Assembly: GCF_000974985.2 (NCBI RefSeq)
Contig: NZ_LAVA02000005.1
Span: forward strand, 94,327 to 158,326
From: Streptomyces mangrovisoli
Lineage (GTDB): Bacteria; Actinomycetota; Actinomycetes; Streptomycetales; Streptomycetaceae
DNA length: 64,000 nucleotides
Reading direction: 5' to 3'
Positions within the stretch are counted from its first letter, which is position 1; every line of letters begins with the position of its first letter. The notes under the pieces were generated by a model. It was not told where the DNA came from. It saw nothing but the letters and a program-made list of their open reading frames with translations, and ran no database searches. Of the stretch, positions 40,388 to 53,979 are shown one piece after another. The position numbers and the translations under genes were made by a program.

Positions 40388-42400
40388 GTGGCTGACGTAC
40401 CTGCCGATCTTGCCGCAGTGTGGCCACGAGTTCTGGAAGAGCTTCTCGGCGAGGGCCGCGGGCAGGGTGTCGAGGCGAAGGACGAGCACTGGATCCGCCG
40501 CTGCCAGCCACTGGCGCTGGTCGCGGACACGGCCCTGCTCGCCGTACCGAACGAATTCGCGAAGAAGGTGCTGGAGGACCGTCTGGCCCCGATCGTGAGC
40601 GAGACGCTGAGCCGCGAGTGCGGCCGCCCGATCCGCATCGCGATCACCGTCGACGACTCCGCCGGCGAACCCCCGTCGCCGCCGGCCCCTCCGCTCCAGC
40701 AGCAGCCGCGCTACGAGGAGACCGAACTCCCCGCCGGCCGCGACCCGTACGAGGGCTACGGCCGCCACCGGGCCGAGCCCCCGGCCGGCGGCGAGCAGAT
40801 GCCCACGGCCCGCCCCGCCTACCCCGGCGAGTACCAGCGGCCCGAGCCCGGCGCCTGGCCGCGCCCCTCGCAGGACGACTACGGCTGGCAGCAGCAGCGA
40901 CTCGGCTTCCCCGAACGCGACCCGTACGCCTCGCCCTCGCAGGACTCCTACGGCGACTCCGGGCGCGAGACGTACGGCACCCCCTCCCGGGACCCCCGGG
41001 AGGGATACGGCGGCGACTCGGGCCGCGACTCCTACGGCGAGCAGCACCGCGACACCTACGGCGACTCCGGCCGCGACACCTACGGCGACTCCGGCCGCGA
41101 CGCGTACGGCGACTCGGGCCGCGACGGCTACGGGCCGTCCTCCGACTACCGCCCGCAGGGCATGGACCGCCCGTCCTACGACCAGCAGCGCCAGGACTAC
41201 GACGGCGGGCGGGGCGACTACGACGGCCGCGGCCGCCGCGAGCTGCCCGAGCCGCCCGCCGGCGCGGGCCCCGTCCACCGGGGCGGACCGGGTGGTCCCG
41301 CCGTCCCGGGCGGCGGCCCCGGCCCGCTGGGCGCGAAGCCGGCGCCCGCGTCCGGGCCCGGCGAACCGACCGCGCGCCTCAACCCGAAGTACCTCTTCGA
41401 CACGTTCGTCATCGGCGCGTCCAACCGCTTCGCGCACGCGGCCGCGGTCGCCGTCGCCGAGGCGCCCGCGAAGGCGTACAACCCCCTCTTCATCTATGGC
41501 GAGTCGGGGCTCGGCAAGACGCACCTGCTGCACGCGATCGGACACTACGCGCGGAGCCTCTACCCGGGCACCCGCGTGCGGTACGTGAGCTCCGAGGAGT
41601 TCACCAACGAGTTCATCAACTCCATCCGCGACGGCAAGGGCGACAGCTTCCGCAAGCGCTACCGCGAGATGGACATCCTGCTCGTCGACGACATCCAGTT
41701 CCTGGCGGACAAGGAGTCGACGCAGGAGGAGTTCTTCCACACCTTCAACACGCTCCACAACGCGAACAAGCAGATCGTGCTGTCCTCCGACCGGCCGCCC
41801 CGGCAGCTGGTGACGCTGGAGGACCGGCTGCGCAACCGCTTCGAGTGGGGACTGACCACCGACGTCCAGCCGCCCGAGCTGGAGACCCGTATCGCGATCC
41901 TGCGCAAGAAGGCGGTGCAGGAGCAGCTCAACGCCCCGCCGGAGGTGCTGGAGTTCATCGCCTCCCGGATCTCGCGCAACATCCGCGAGCTGGAGGGCGC
42001 GCTGATCCGGGTGACGGCGTTCGCCTCGCTCAACCGGCAGCCGGTGGACCTCGGCCTCACGGAGATCGTCCTCAAGGACCTGATCCCGGGCGGCGAGAAC
42101 GCGGCGCCGGAGATCACGGCCTCGGCCATCATGGCGGCGACCGCGGACTACTTCGGCCTGACGGTCGAGGACCTGTGCGGCACCTCGCGCGGCCGCGCGC
42201 TGGTCACCGCCCGGCAGATCGCCATGTACCTGTGCCGGGAGCTGACCGATCTGTCGCTGCCCAAGATCGGGGCGCAGTTCGGCAACCGCGACCACACGAC
42301 GGTGATGCACGCCGACCGCAAGATCCGCGCGCTGATGGCCGAGCGCCGCTCGATCTACAACCAGGTCACCGAGCTCACCAACCGCATCAAGAACGGCTGA
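40388..42400 (+). CDS. dnaA: chromosomal replication initiator DnaA
   Basis: A 670-residue initiator. Domain I spans roughly residues 1-95. Domain II is a very long, Pro/Gly/Asp/Tyr-rich linker (about 95-330), typical of Streptomyces, with tandem YGDSGRD units (three exact 24-bp repeats at 41054-41125). The AAA+ domain III starts at [16 protein letters not shown] (about 334), with Walker [10 protein letters not shown] (about 371-379) and Walker [15 protein letters not shown]. Domain IV carries the DnaA-box-binding signature [15 protein letters not shown] (about 633). It opens the adjacent oriC. GTG start. Confidence 0.98.
   Translation: MADVPADLAAVWPRVLEELLGEGRGQGVEAKDEHWIRRCQPLALVADTALLAVPNEFAKKVLEDRLAPIVSETLSRECGRPIRIAITVDDSAGEPPSPPAPPLQQQPRYEETELPAGRDPYEGYGRHRAEPPAGGEQMPTARPAYPGEYQRPEPGAWPRPSQDDYGWQQQRLGFPERDPYASPSQDSYGDSGRETYGTPSRDPREGYGGDSGRDSYGEQHRDTYGDSGRDTYGDSGRDAYGDSGRDGYGPSSDYRPQGMDRPSYDQQRQDYDGGRGDYDGRGRRELPEPPAGAGPVHRGGPGGPAVPGGGPGPLGAKPAPASGPGEPTARLNPKYLFDTFVIGASNRFAHAAAVAVAEAPAKAYNPLFIYGESGLGKTHLLHAIGHYARSLYPGTRVRYVSSEEFTNEFINSIRDGKGDSFRKRYREMDILLVDDIQFLADKESTQEEFFHTFNTLHNANKQIVLSSDRPPRQLVTLEDRLRNRFEWGLTTDVQPPELETRIAILRKKAVQEQLNAPPEVLEFIASRISRNIRELEGALIRVTAFASLNRQPVDLGLTEIVLKDLIPGGENAAPEITASAIMAATADYFGLTVEDLCGTSRGRALVTARQIAMYLCRELTDLSLPKIGAQFGNRDHTTVMHADRKIRALMAERRSIYNQVTELTNRIKNG
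41054..41125 (+). repeat. three 24-bp tandem repeats in dnaA domain II
   Basis: Three consecutive 24-bp units encode [16 protein letters not shown] and AYGDSGRD; the first two are identical and the third differs at a few bases. More degenerate copies flank them (about 40947-41133). They lengthen the unstructured linker and are a likely site of copy-number change. Confidence 0.85.
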
Positions 42401-42435
42401 CGGCGGCCGGACCGCAGCACCACGGCGTACGCACG

Positions 42436-42470
42436 AGGGCGCCCACGGGAGGACATCCCGGGGGCGCCCT
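42436..42470 (+). terminator. hairpin terminator of dnaA
   Basis: AGGGCGCCC (42436-42444) / GGGCGCCCT (42462-42470) with further pairing CGGGA/TCCCG inside, about 36 bases after the dnaA stop and followed by TCC. Confidence 0.7.
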
Positions 42471-42489
42471 TCCGCCGTTCCCAGTGGCG

Positions 42490-42630
42490 CGTGGACGGCG
42501 CTCGGGCGGCGCGAGGAAGCATTCGGAGAGCGGCACGAGGCAACTCGGAAGGCGTCCTGGAGGGCACTCAGAGGGCGAGGAGGGTGCCCGGAGGGCGTCG
42601 GAAGAGTGCCCGGAGGGGCGGCCGGTGGGG
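42490..42630. repeat. G-rich degenerate repeats on the left edge of oriC
   Basis: The + strand is strongly purine-rich with recurring GGAGGGC, CGGAAG and GTGCCCGGAGG units at irregular spacing of about 12-17 bases. No gene is supported. Its position between the dnaA terminator and the first DnaA boxes suggests a structural or barrier role, but none is known to me. Confidence 0.4.
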
Positions 42631-42659
42631 TGGACACCCGTCCAACCTGTTCGATTGCG

Positions 42660-43255
42660 CCGCAGGTTACGGCCTTCGTCCACAGATTCGGCGACTTTTT
42701 TCCGTCCACATCCTGGGGACTGAGAAGTTATCCAGAACGTATCCACAGGCCAGCCGGGTGACAGGGCATCAGCCCAGCTCAGGTGGTTGTGGATTCGTGG
42801 ATGAACGATCTCCACAGACTGTGGACAAACCGGAGATCCACAACCTGTGGACCGAGTTGTCCACCGGCTGCCCACAGGCTGAGGCCGGTTGTCCCCAGCG
42901 ATCGCCGGCTTCTCCACATGCCTGTCCACTGTTCGGCAACGCGACGCCCCCTCTCACCGCGTCGAGTGAAAGGCGTCACACAAAGGTGCCGGGTTGGCCT
43001 GTGGGAAAGGTGGGTAAACCTGGGGACGGCGCTGGGGAGAAGTCGCCTCGTCCTGTGCATGGAGTGTGCAGAACTTTCTTTTCTCCACAGACAGGCCCCG
43101 TCTGTCCACCGCTCCACCCACAGGCCCGGTGGACAAAATTTGGGCCCTGACCTGGGAAAACGGAGTTATCCACGGTTTCCACAGGCCCTACTACTACTCC
43201 CAACTAGAGAGAGCCCGGAATCCGTTTCGAAGTGGGTCCTGTGCACAACTCGCTG
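42660..43255. other. oriC: replication origin oriC
   Basis: The dnaA-dnaN spacer is packed with DnaA boxes. Perfect: TGTGGACAA (42820-42828, complement of TTGTCCACA). One mismatch: TCGTCCACA (42676), TTATCCAGA (42728), GTATCCACA (42739), TTGTCCACC (42857), TTGTCCCCA (42889), TTCTCCACA (42910 and 43081), GGTGGACAA (43128), TTATCCACG (43166) and TGTGCACAA (43240). Several more have two mismatches. They form two groups (42.67-42.93 kb and 43.08-43.25 kb) separated by about 150 bases, as in known Streptomyces origins with about 19 boxes. No long AT-rich unwinding element is seen; the most AT-rich bits are near 42695, 43075 and 43135. Confidence 0.95.
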
Positions 43256-43429
43256 CTCGGCGCCCGGCTGCCCCTCATCACGACTTGACCGCGACAGGCA
43301 CCTGATGTCAGTGCGGTGCGTCAGACTGGTCCCCGGTGTCCTTCCCCTCGCCGAGGGCAACGACACCGAGTCAGACGACGAAGGCGAAGCAGGGCGAGAA
43401 GCGCCGGCAACAGCAGGAGGCGGCTTACG

Positions 43430-44560
43430 GTGAAGATCCGGGTGGAACGCGACGTACTCGCGGAGGCAGTGGCCTGGGCGGCTCGCAGCCTCCCGGCCCG
43501 TCCACCGGCGCCGGTCCTCGCCGGCCTGCTCCTGAAGGCCGAGGACGGCCAGCTGAGCCTGTCCAGCTTCGACTACGAGGTCTCGGCGCGGGTCAGCCTG
43601 GAGACCGAGGTCGAGGAGGAGGGCACGGTCCTCGTCTCCGGCCGCCTGCTCGCCGACATCTGCCGCGCCCTCCCCAACCGGCCGGTGGAGATTTCCACAG
43701 ACGGTGTACGGGCGACAGTGGTCTGCGGCTCCTCGCGGTTCACGCTCCACACCCTGCCGGTGGAGGAGTACCCGGCCCTGCCGCAGATGCCGAACGCGAC
43801 GGGCACGGTCCCCGGCGAGGTCTTCGCCTCCGCGGTCTCCCAGGTGGCCATCGCGGCCGGCCGTGACGACACGCTGCCCGTGCTGACCGGTGTGCGCATC
43901 GAGATCGAGGGCGACACGGTCACCCTGGCCTCCACCGACCGCTACCGCTTCGCGGTCCGCGAGTTCCTGTGGAAGCCGGAGAACCCGGACGCCTCCGCGG
44001 TCGCCCTGGTGCCCGCGAAGACGCTCCTGGACACCGCCAAGGCCCTCACGAGCGGCGACAGCGTGACGCTGGCGCTGTCCGGCTCGGGTGCCGGCGAGGG
44101 CCTGATCGGTTTCGAGGGTGCCGGGCGCCGTACGACGACCCGCCTCCTCGAGGGCGACCTGCCGAAGTACCGGACGCTGTTCCCGACGGAGTTCAACTCC
44201 ATCGCCGTGATCGAGACCGCCCCCTTCGTGGAGGCCGTCAAGCGCGTGGCCCTGGTCGCCGAGCGCAACACCCCGGTGCGGCTCAGCTTCGAGAAGGGCG
44301 TACTCATCCTCGAAGCGGGTTCGAGCGACGACGCACAGGCTGTGGAGAGGGTCGACGCCCAGCTCGACGGCGACGACATCTCGATCGCGTTCAACCCCAC
44401 CTTCCTGCTCGACGGCCTGAGCGCCATCGACTCCCCGGTGGCCCAGCTGTCCTTCACGACGTCCACCAAGCCCGCGCTGCTCAGCGGCCGGCCGGCGATG
44501 GACGCCGAGGCGGACGACGCGTACAAGTACCTGATCATGCCGGTGCGCCTCAGCGGCTGA
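43430..44560 (+). CDS. dnaN: DNA polymerase III sliding clamp (beta subunit)
   Basis: A 376-residue beta clamp, the ring that holds DNA polymerase III on DNA. Three clamp domains are visible (KIRVERDVLAEAVAWAARSL; later TLPVLTGVRIEIEGD; and VEAVKRVALVAERNTPVRLSF). The C-terminus YLIMPVRLSG is the usual end that helps form the protein-binding pocket. The length matches S. coelicolor DnaN. The GTG at 43430 has AGGAGG nine bases upstream; the open frame reaching 43316 is not used. It is followed by a hairpin. Confidence 0.97.
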   Translation: MKIRVERDVLAEAVAWAARSLPARPPAPVLAGLLLKAEDGQLSLSSFDYEVSARVSLETEVEEEGTVLVSGRLLADICRALPNRPVEISTDGVRATVVCGSSRFTLHTLPVEEYPALPQMPNATGTVPGEVFASAVSQVAIAAGRDDTLPVLTGVRIEIEGDTVTLASTDRYRFAVREFLWKPENPDASAVALVPAKTLLDTAKALTSGDSVTLALSGSGAGEGLIGFEGAGRRTTTRLLEGDLPKYRTLFPTEFNSIAVIETAPFVEAVKRVALVAERNTPVRLSFEKGVLILEAGSSDDAQAVERVDAQLDGDDISIAFNPTFLLDGLSAIDSPVAQLSFTTSTKPALLSGRPAMDAEADDAYKYLIMPVRLSG

Positions 44561-44570
44561 CCCGGCTCGA

Positions 44571-44598
44571 CGGCCGGCCGCGGAACCGTGGCCGGCCG
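44571..44598 (+). terminator. hairpin terminator of dnaN
   Basis: CGGCCGGCCGCGG (44571-44583) / CCGTGGCCGGCCG (44586-44598), a 13-bp stem with one G-T pair and a 2-base loop, right after the dnaN stop. Confidence 0.7.
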
Positions 44599-44732
44599 CA
44601 CCCTTCAGTGGCCCTGAGCGGGGCATACGAATGAGCGCGTATGCCCACAGGTGTGCGTAAGGGTCCGGGTTTAGGCTCGGACACGGGTACGAATGTGCCC
44701 CCACGTCACACCGCGACCTAAGGAACCAACTG

Positions 44733-45608
44733 ATGGAGCTCGGTCTCGTCGGCCTCGGCAAGATGGGCGGCAACATGCGCGAGCGGATCCGCCGCGCAGG
44801 CCACACCGTCGTCGGATACGACCGCAACCCGGACCTCGCCGATGTCCACAGCCTCGAGGAGCTTGTGGGCAAGCTCAGCGGTCCGCGCGTGGTCTGGGTC
44901 ATGGTCCCGGCCGGGGCGCCGACGCAGTCCACGATCGACGAGCTGGCCGAGCTGCTGGAGCCCGGTGACGTGGTGGTCGACGGCGGCAACTCCCGCTGGA
45001 CGGACGACGAGAAGCACGCCGCGGAACTCGCCGCCAAGGGCATCGGGTTCGTCGACTGCGGTGTCTCCGGCGGCGTCTGGGGCCTGGAGAACGGCTACGC
45101 GCTGATGTACGGCGGCGACGCGGAGAACGTCGCGAAGGTGCTCCCGGTCTTCGACGCCCTCAAGCCGGAGGGCGACTTCGGCGCCGTGCACGCCGGCAAG
45201 GTCGGCGCGGGCCACTTCGCGAAGATGGTCCACAACGGCATCGAGTACGCGATGATGCAGGCGTACGCCGAGGGCTGGGAGCTGCTGGAGAAGGTCGACT
45301 CCGTGACGGACGTCCGGGAGGTCTTCCGCTCCTGGCAGGAGGGCACCGTCATCCGCTCCTGGCTGCTCGACCTCGCGGTGAACGCCCTCGACGAGGACGA
45401 GCACCTCGACAGGCTCCGGGGCTTCGCGCAGGACTCCGGCGAGGGCCGCTGGACGGTGGAGGCCGCGATAGACAACGCGGTGCCGCTGCCCGCGATCACC
45501 GCGTCGCTGTTCGCCCGGTTCGCCTCGCGGCAGGAGGACTCGCCGCAGATGAAGATGATCGCCGCGCTGCGCAACCAGTTCGGTGGCCACGCCGTAGAGA
45601 AGAAGTAG
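44733..45608 (+). CDS. gnd: 6-phosphogluconate dehydrogenase (short, NAD-type)
   Basis: A 291-residue decarboxylating 6-phosphogluconate dehydrogenase giving ribulose-5-phosphate, CO2 and reduced cofactor. The Rossmann loop is [25 protein letters not shown], the substrate loop [17 protein letters not shown] and the catalytic [17 protein letters not shown] are all present. It is the short form (about 300 residues, GntZ/YqeC-like), which often prefers NAD, rather than the 470-residue form. Its place between dnaN and recF is conserved in Streptomyces (SCO3877) and in other actinobacteria. ATG with AAGGAA upstream. Confidence 0.93.
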   Translation: MELGLVGLGKMGGNMRERIRRAGHTVVGYDRNPDLADVHSLEELVGKLSGPRVVWVMVPAGAPTQSTIDELAELLEPGDVVVDGGNSRWTDDEKHAAELAAKGIGFVDCGVSGGVWGLENGYALMYGGDAENVAKVLPVFDALKPEGDFGAVHAGKVGAGHFAKMVHNGIEYAMMQAYAEGWELLEKVDSVTDVREVFRSWQEGTVIRSWLLDLAVNALDEDEHLDRLRGFAQDSGEGRWTVEAAIDNAVPLPAITASLFARFASRQEDSPQMKMIAALRNQFGGHAVEKK

Positions 45609-45661
45609 TCCACAGGGTCGCCCCGCGATCCACAGCCGCTGAGGGAGGTCGGCGAACGACC

Positions 45662-46783
45662 ATGCACGTCACGCATCTTTCGCTGGCCGACTTCCGTTCG
45701 TACGCCCGGGTCGAGGTACCGCTCGACCCGGGCGTCACCGCCTTCGTCGGCCCCAACGGGCAGGGCAAGACCAACCTCGTCGAGGCGATCGGCTATCTCG
45801 CCACCCTCGGCAGCCACCGGGTCGCCTCCGACGCGCCGCTGGTGCGCATGGGCGCCGACCGCGCGATCGTCCGGGCCCAGGTCCGGCAGGGCGAGCGGCA
45901 GCAGCTGGTCGAGCTGGAGCTGAACCCCGGCAAGGCCAACCGCGCCCGGATCAACCGGTCCTCGCAGGTCAGGCCCCGGGACGTGCTGGGGATCGTACGG
46001 ACCGTGCTGTTCGCGCCCGAGGACCTCGCCCTGATCAAGGGCGACCCCGGGGAGCGGCGCCGGTTCCTCGACGAGCTGATCACCGCGCGCTCCCCGCGGA
46101 TGGCGGGCGTCCGCTCCGACTACGAGCGGGTGCTCAAGCAGCGCAACACCCTGCTCAAGACGGCGGCGCTGGCCCGGCGGCACGGCGGGCGCTCCATGGA
46201 CCTGTCCACGCTGGACGTGTGGGACCAGCATCTCGCGCACGCGGGTGCCGAACTGCTCGCCCAGCGCCTCGACCTGATCGCCGCGCTGCAGCCGCTGGCC
46301 GACAAGGCGTACGAGCAGCTGGCCCCCGGCGGCGGCCCGGTCGGGCTGGAGTACAAGCCCTCGGCGTCCGGTGAGGCACAGACCCGCGCCGACCTCTACG
46401 AGCAGTTGATGGCCGCGCTCGCGGAGGCCCGCAAGCAGGAGATCGAGCGGGGCGTCACGCTGGTCGGCCCGCACCGCGACGACCTGGTGCTCAAGCTCGG
46501 CGAGCTGCCGGCCAAGGGGTACGCCTCCCACGGCGAGTCCTGGTCGTACGCGCTGGCGCTGCGGCTGGCGTCGTACGACCTGCTGCGCGCCGAGGGCAAC
46601 GAGCCGGTGCTGATCCTCGACGACGTCTTCGCCGAACTGGACGCGCGGCGCCGCGAGCGGCTGGCCGAGCTGGTCGCGCCCGGCGAACAGGTCCTGGTGA
46701 CCGCGGCCGTCGACGACGACGTACCGCATGTGCTCGTGGGGACCCGGTACCGGGTGTCGGACGGGGCGGTGGAGCGGGCATGA
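45662..46783 (+). CDS. recF: recombination and repair ATPase RecF
   Basis: A 373-residue SMC-like ABC ATPase that helps RecO/RecR load RecA at gaps. Walker A is [14 protein letters not shown] near the N-terminus. The signature segment [27 protein letters not shown] and Walker [20 protein letters not shown] are complete. Length is normal. The ATG follows GGGAGG at good spacing. Its stop overlaps the start of dciA by four bases (ATGA). Confidence 0.96.
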   Translation: MHVTHLSLADFRSYARVEVPLDPGVTAFVGPNGQGKTNLVEAIGYLATLGSHRVASDAPLVRMGADRAIVRAQVRQGERQQLVELELNPGKANRARINRSSQVRPRDVLGIVRTVLFAPEDLALIKGDPGERRRFLDELITARSPRMAGVRSDYERVLKQRNTLLKTAALARRHGGRSMDLSTLDVWDQHLAHAGAELLAQRLDLIAALQPLADKAYEQLAPGGGPVGLEYKPSASGEAQTRADLYEQLMAALAEARKQEIERGVTLVGPHRDDLVLKLGELPAKGYASHGESWSYALALRLASYDLLRAEGNEPVLILDDVFAELDARRRERLAELVAPGEQVLVTAAVDDDVPHVLVGTRYRVSDGAVERA

Positions 46784-47340
46784 GCGGCGACATCTCACCC
46801 GAGGGCCCACGCGAGCGGTCCGGCGCCCCCCAGCCCGCCGAGCCCTCCGGTGTCGATCTGGCGCGGGTGGCGCTGCGGGCGGCCAAGGAGGCGGCCCGTG
46901 CGCGCGGCGACGCGGCCCAGCAGCGCAAGCAGGCCCGGCGCGGCGGTGGGCTGCGCTCCGGCGCGCGTGCCGACGGGCGTGACCCGATGGCGCTGGGCGC
47001 CGCGATCAACCGGCTGCTGACCGAGCGCGGCTGGGAGGCCCCGGCGGCGGTCGGCGGGGTGATGGGCCGCTGGCCGCAGATCGTCGGCGAGGACGTCGCC
47101 AAGCACTGCGAGCCGGAGCGGTACGACGAGGACGAGCGGGTGCTGATCGTGCGCTGCGACTCCACGGCCTGGGCGACCAACCTGCGGCTGCTCGTGCCGA
47201 CCCTGGTCGCGCGGCTCAACGAGGACCTGGGGCACGGCACCGTACGGCTGATCAAGGTGAACGGTCCGGGCGGCCCCGCCCGCCGTTACGGCCCGCTGCG
47301 GGCCCCCGGCAGCACGGGTCCCGGCGACACCTATGGGTGA
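46780..47340 (+). CDS. dciA: DciA family (DUF721) helicase-loader-type protein
   Basis: A 186-residue protein with a basic, Ala-rich N-terminus and a C-terminal DUF721/DciA domain of about 100 residues ([32 protein letters not shown]; then [29 protein letters not shown]). DciA proteins promote loading of DnaB in bacteria that lack DnaC or DnaI, which fits this genome segment where dnaB stands without a loader. It is translationally coupled to recF and lies upstream of gyrB, as SCO3875 does. Confidence 0.88.
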   Translation: MSGDISPEGPRERSGAPQPAEPSGVDLARVALRAAKEAARARGDAAQQRKQARRGGGLRSGARADGRDPMALGAAINRLLTERGWEAPAAVGGVMGRWPQIVGEDVAKHCEPERYDEDERVLIVRCDSTAWATNLRLLVPTLVARLNEDLGHGTVRLIKVNGPGGPARRYGPLRAPGSTGPGDTYG

Positions 47341-50111
<2,771 letters not shown>

Positions 50112-50153
50112 GTCGGTCTCAGCTGACCGCACAGGGAAGGATCTTCACCAGCA

Positions 50154-52748
<2,595 letters not shown>

Positions 52749-52765
52749 CACGAGGAGTGAGTCAC

Positions 52766-53542
52766 GTGAGCGGAGCCACGGGCGCTGGATCGTCCGGTAC
52801 CACGACGGGTACGGAGACGGACGGCGGCGGCCGTGGCTCCGCCGCGAGCGCGCGCGAGCAGGACACGCACACGACCAACCTCCAGGCGATCAAGCCTGGT
52901 CAGCCGGCGCCCGGCGGCCCGGGGTCGCAGGGCGGCCCGGGGACGGACGGGCGCGGCGCGCAGCAGCAGTACCCGGCGGGTCCGCCCCCGGGCACCACGC
53001 AGGCCGCCCAGCAGCAGGCGGCCGCCGCGCAGTCGGCGTCCCCGCTGCCGGGCGAGCGCCGGGCGCAGCAGGCCTCGGGGCCCTATCACCCGCCGCAGGC
53101 CTACCCGGCCCAGCAGGCCGCCGCCACGGGCGCCGTACGGCGCCCCCGCACGGGAGCGCGCACCGTGCCGCGCACCCGCAAGGCGCGGCTGCGGGTGGCG
53201 AAGGCCGACCCGTGGTCGGTGATGAAGGTCAGCTTCCTGCTCTCCATCGCGCTCGGCATCTGCACGATCGTGGCGGCGGCGGTGCTGTGGATGGTCATGG
53301 ACGCGATGGGTGTGTTCTCCACGGTCGGCGGCACCATCTCGGAGGCCACCGGCTCCACGGACTCCAACGGCTTCGACCTCCAGACCTTCCTGTCGCTGCC
53401 GCACGTGCTGATGTTCACGGCGATCATCGCGGTCATCGACGTCGTCCTCGCGACGGCGCTCGCGACCCTCGGCGCGTTCATCTACAACCTGTCGGCGGGC
53501 TTCGTCGGCGGTGTGGAGCTGACGCTCGCCGAGGACGAGTGA
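52766..53542 (+). CDS. DUF3566 family membrane protein
   Basis: A 258-residue protein. The first 150 residues are a low-complexity Gly/Gln/Pro-rich cytosolic region (GPGTDGRGAQQQYPAG). The C-terminal DUF3566 domain has two or three helices (VSFLLSIALGICTIVAAAVL and HVLMFTAIIAVIDVVLATALATLG). This gene follows gyrA throughout the actinobacteria (Rv0007 in M. tuberculosis, SCO3872), where it is linked to cell division and wall synthesis, but the function is not settled. The GTG at 52766 has GAGGAG at good spacing; a GTG at 52757 overlaps that site and is less likely. Confidence 0.88.
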   Translation: MSGATGAGSSGTTTGTETDGGGRGSAASAREQDTHTTNLQAIKPGQPAPGGPGSQGGPGTDGRGAQQQYPAGPPPGTTQAAQQQAAAAQSASPLPGERRAQQASGPYHPPQAYPAQQAAATGAVRRPRTGARTVPRTRKARLRVAKADPWSVMKVSFLLSIALGICTIVAAAVLWMVMDAMGVFSTVGGTISEATGSTDSNGFDLQTFLSLPHVLMFTAIIAVIDVVLATALATLGAFIYNLSAGFVGGVELTLAEDE

Positions 53543-53641
53543 CCCCTCCGGGGGCCGTGGCGACTATCGATTTTGGGACTGCGCACGTCGTGCGCTAATC
53601 TTCAGGAGTCAGCGCGCGGGACACACACCGCAGAGCGCGGC

Positions 53642-53718
53642 GGGGCTATAGCTCAGTTGGTTAGAGCGCATCCCTGATAAGGATGAGGCCACAGGTTCAA
53701 ATCCTGTTAGCCCCACCA
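53642..53718 (+). tRNA. tRNA-Ile (GAT)
   Basis: A complete 77-base cloverleaf. Acceptor GGGGCTA (53642-53648) pairs with TAGCCCC (53708-53714). The D arm is AGCTCAGTTGGTTAGAGCG-like. The anticodon stem CATCC/GGATG frames CTGATAA with GAT at 53676-53678, and a standard T arm with GGTTCAAATCC follows. The 3' CCA is encoded (53716-53718). The gyrA-tRNA-Ile order is typical of actinobacteria; the tRNA-Ala that often follows is not found in this window. Confidence 0.97.
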
Positions 53719-53721
53719 GCA

Positions 53722-53757
53722 CGAAGACCCCCGGTCCACTTGCGCCGGGGGTCTTCG
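53722..53757. terminator. hairpin terminator of tRNA-Ile
   Basis: A perfect 13-bp stem CGAAGACCCCCGG (53722-53734) / CCGGGGGTCTTCG (53745-53757), starting 4 bases after the tRNA. Confidence 0.85.
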
Positions 53758-53844
53758 GCGTTTCCGGGCGGCGGCCGGCGGTGGCGCGGGGCGAAGGGGC
53801 GAGCGGGGAGGCCCGGCGAAACAGCGGGCGGGGGAAAAGAAAGC

Positions 53845-53884
53845 GCCCGATCGCTGGCGACGGGGGATGCACCAGCGATCGGGC
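53845..53884. terminator. hairpin between tRNA-Ile and the STAND-WD40 gene
   Basis: A perfect 13-bp stem GCCCGATCGCTGG (53845-53857) / CCAGCGATCGGGC (53872-53884). It lies about 95 bases beyond the leftward STAND-WD40 stop and likely ends that transcript. An A-rich stretch before the stem (53836-53843) gives a U-run on the leftward RNA. Confidence 0.65.
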
Positions 53885-53979
53885 TTCCTCAACAGTAACA
53901 AGGGCGTCCGGGGTGTGGGGGCCGAGTGTTCGATGGTGGCGATCAGTTGTGATCGGGATCACGCAAGCGCTGTCAGAAG

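Noticed and set aside
43285..43313. dnaN promoter from the TTGACC at 43285
   Set aside because: No acceptable -10 lies at 16-19 bases spacing, so no promoter was annotated.
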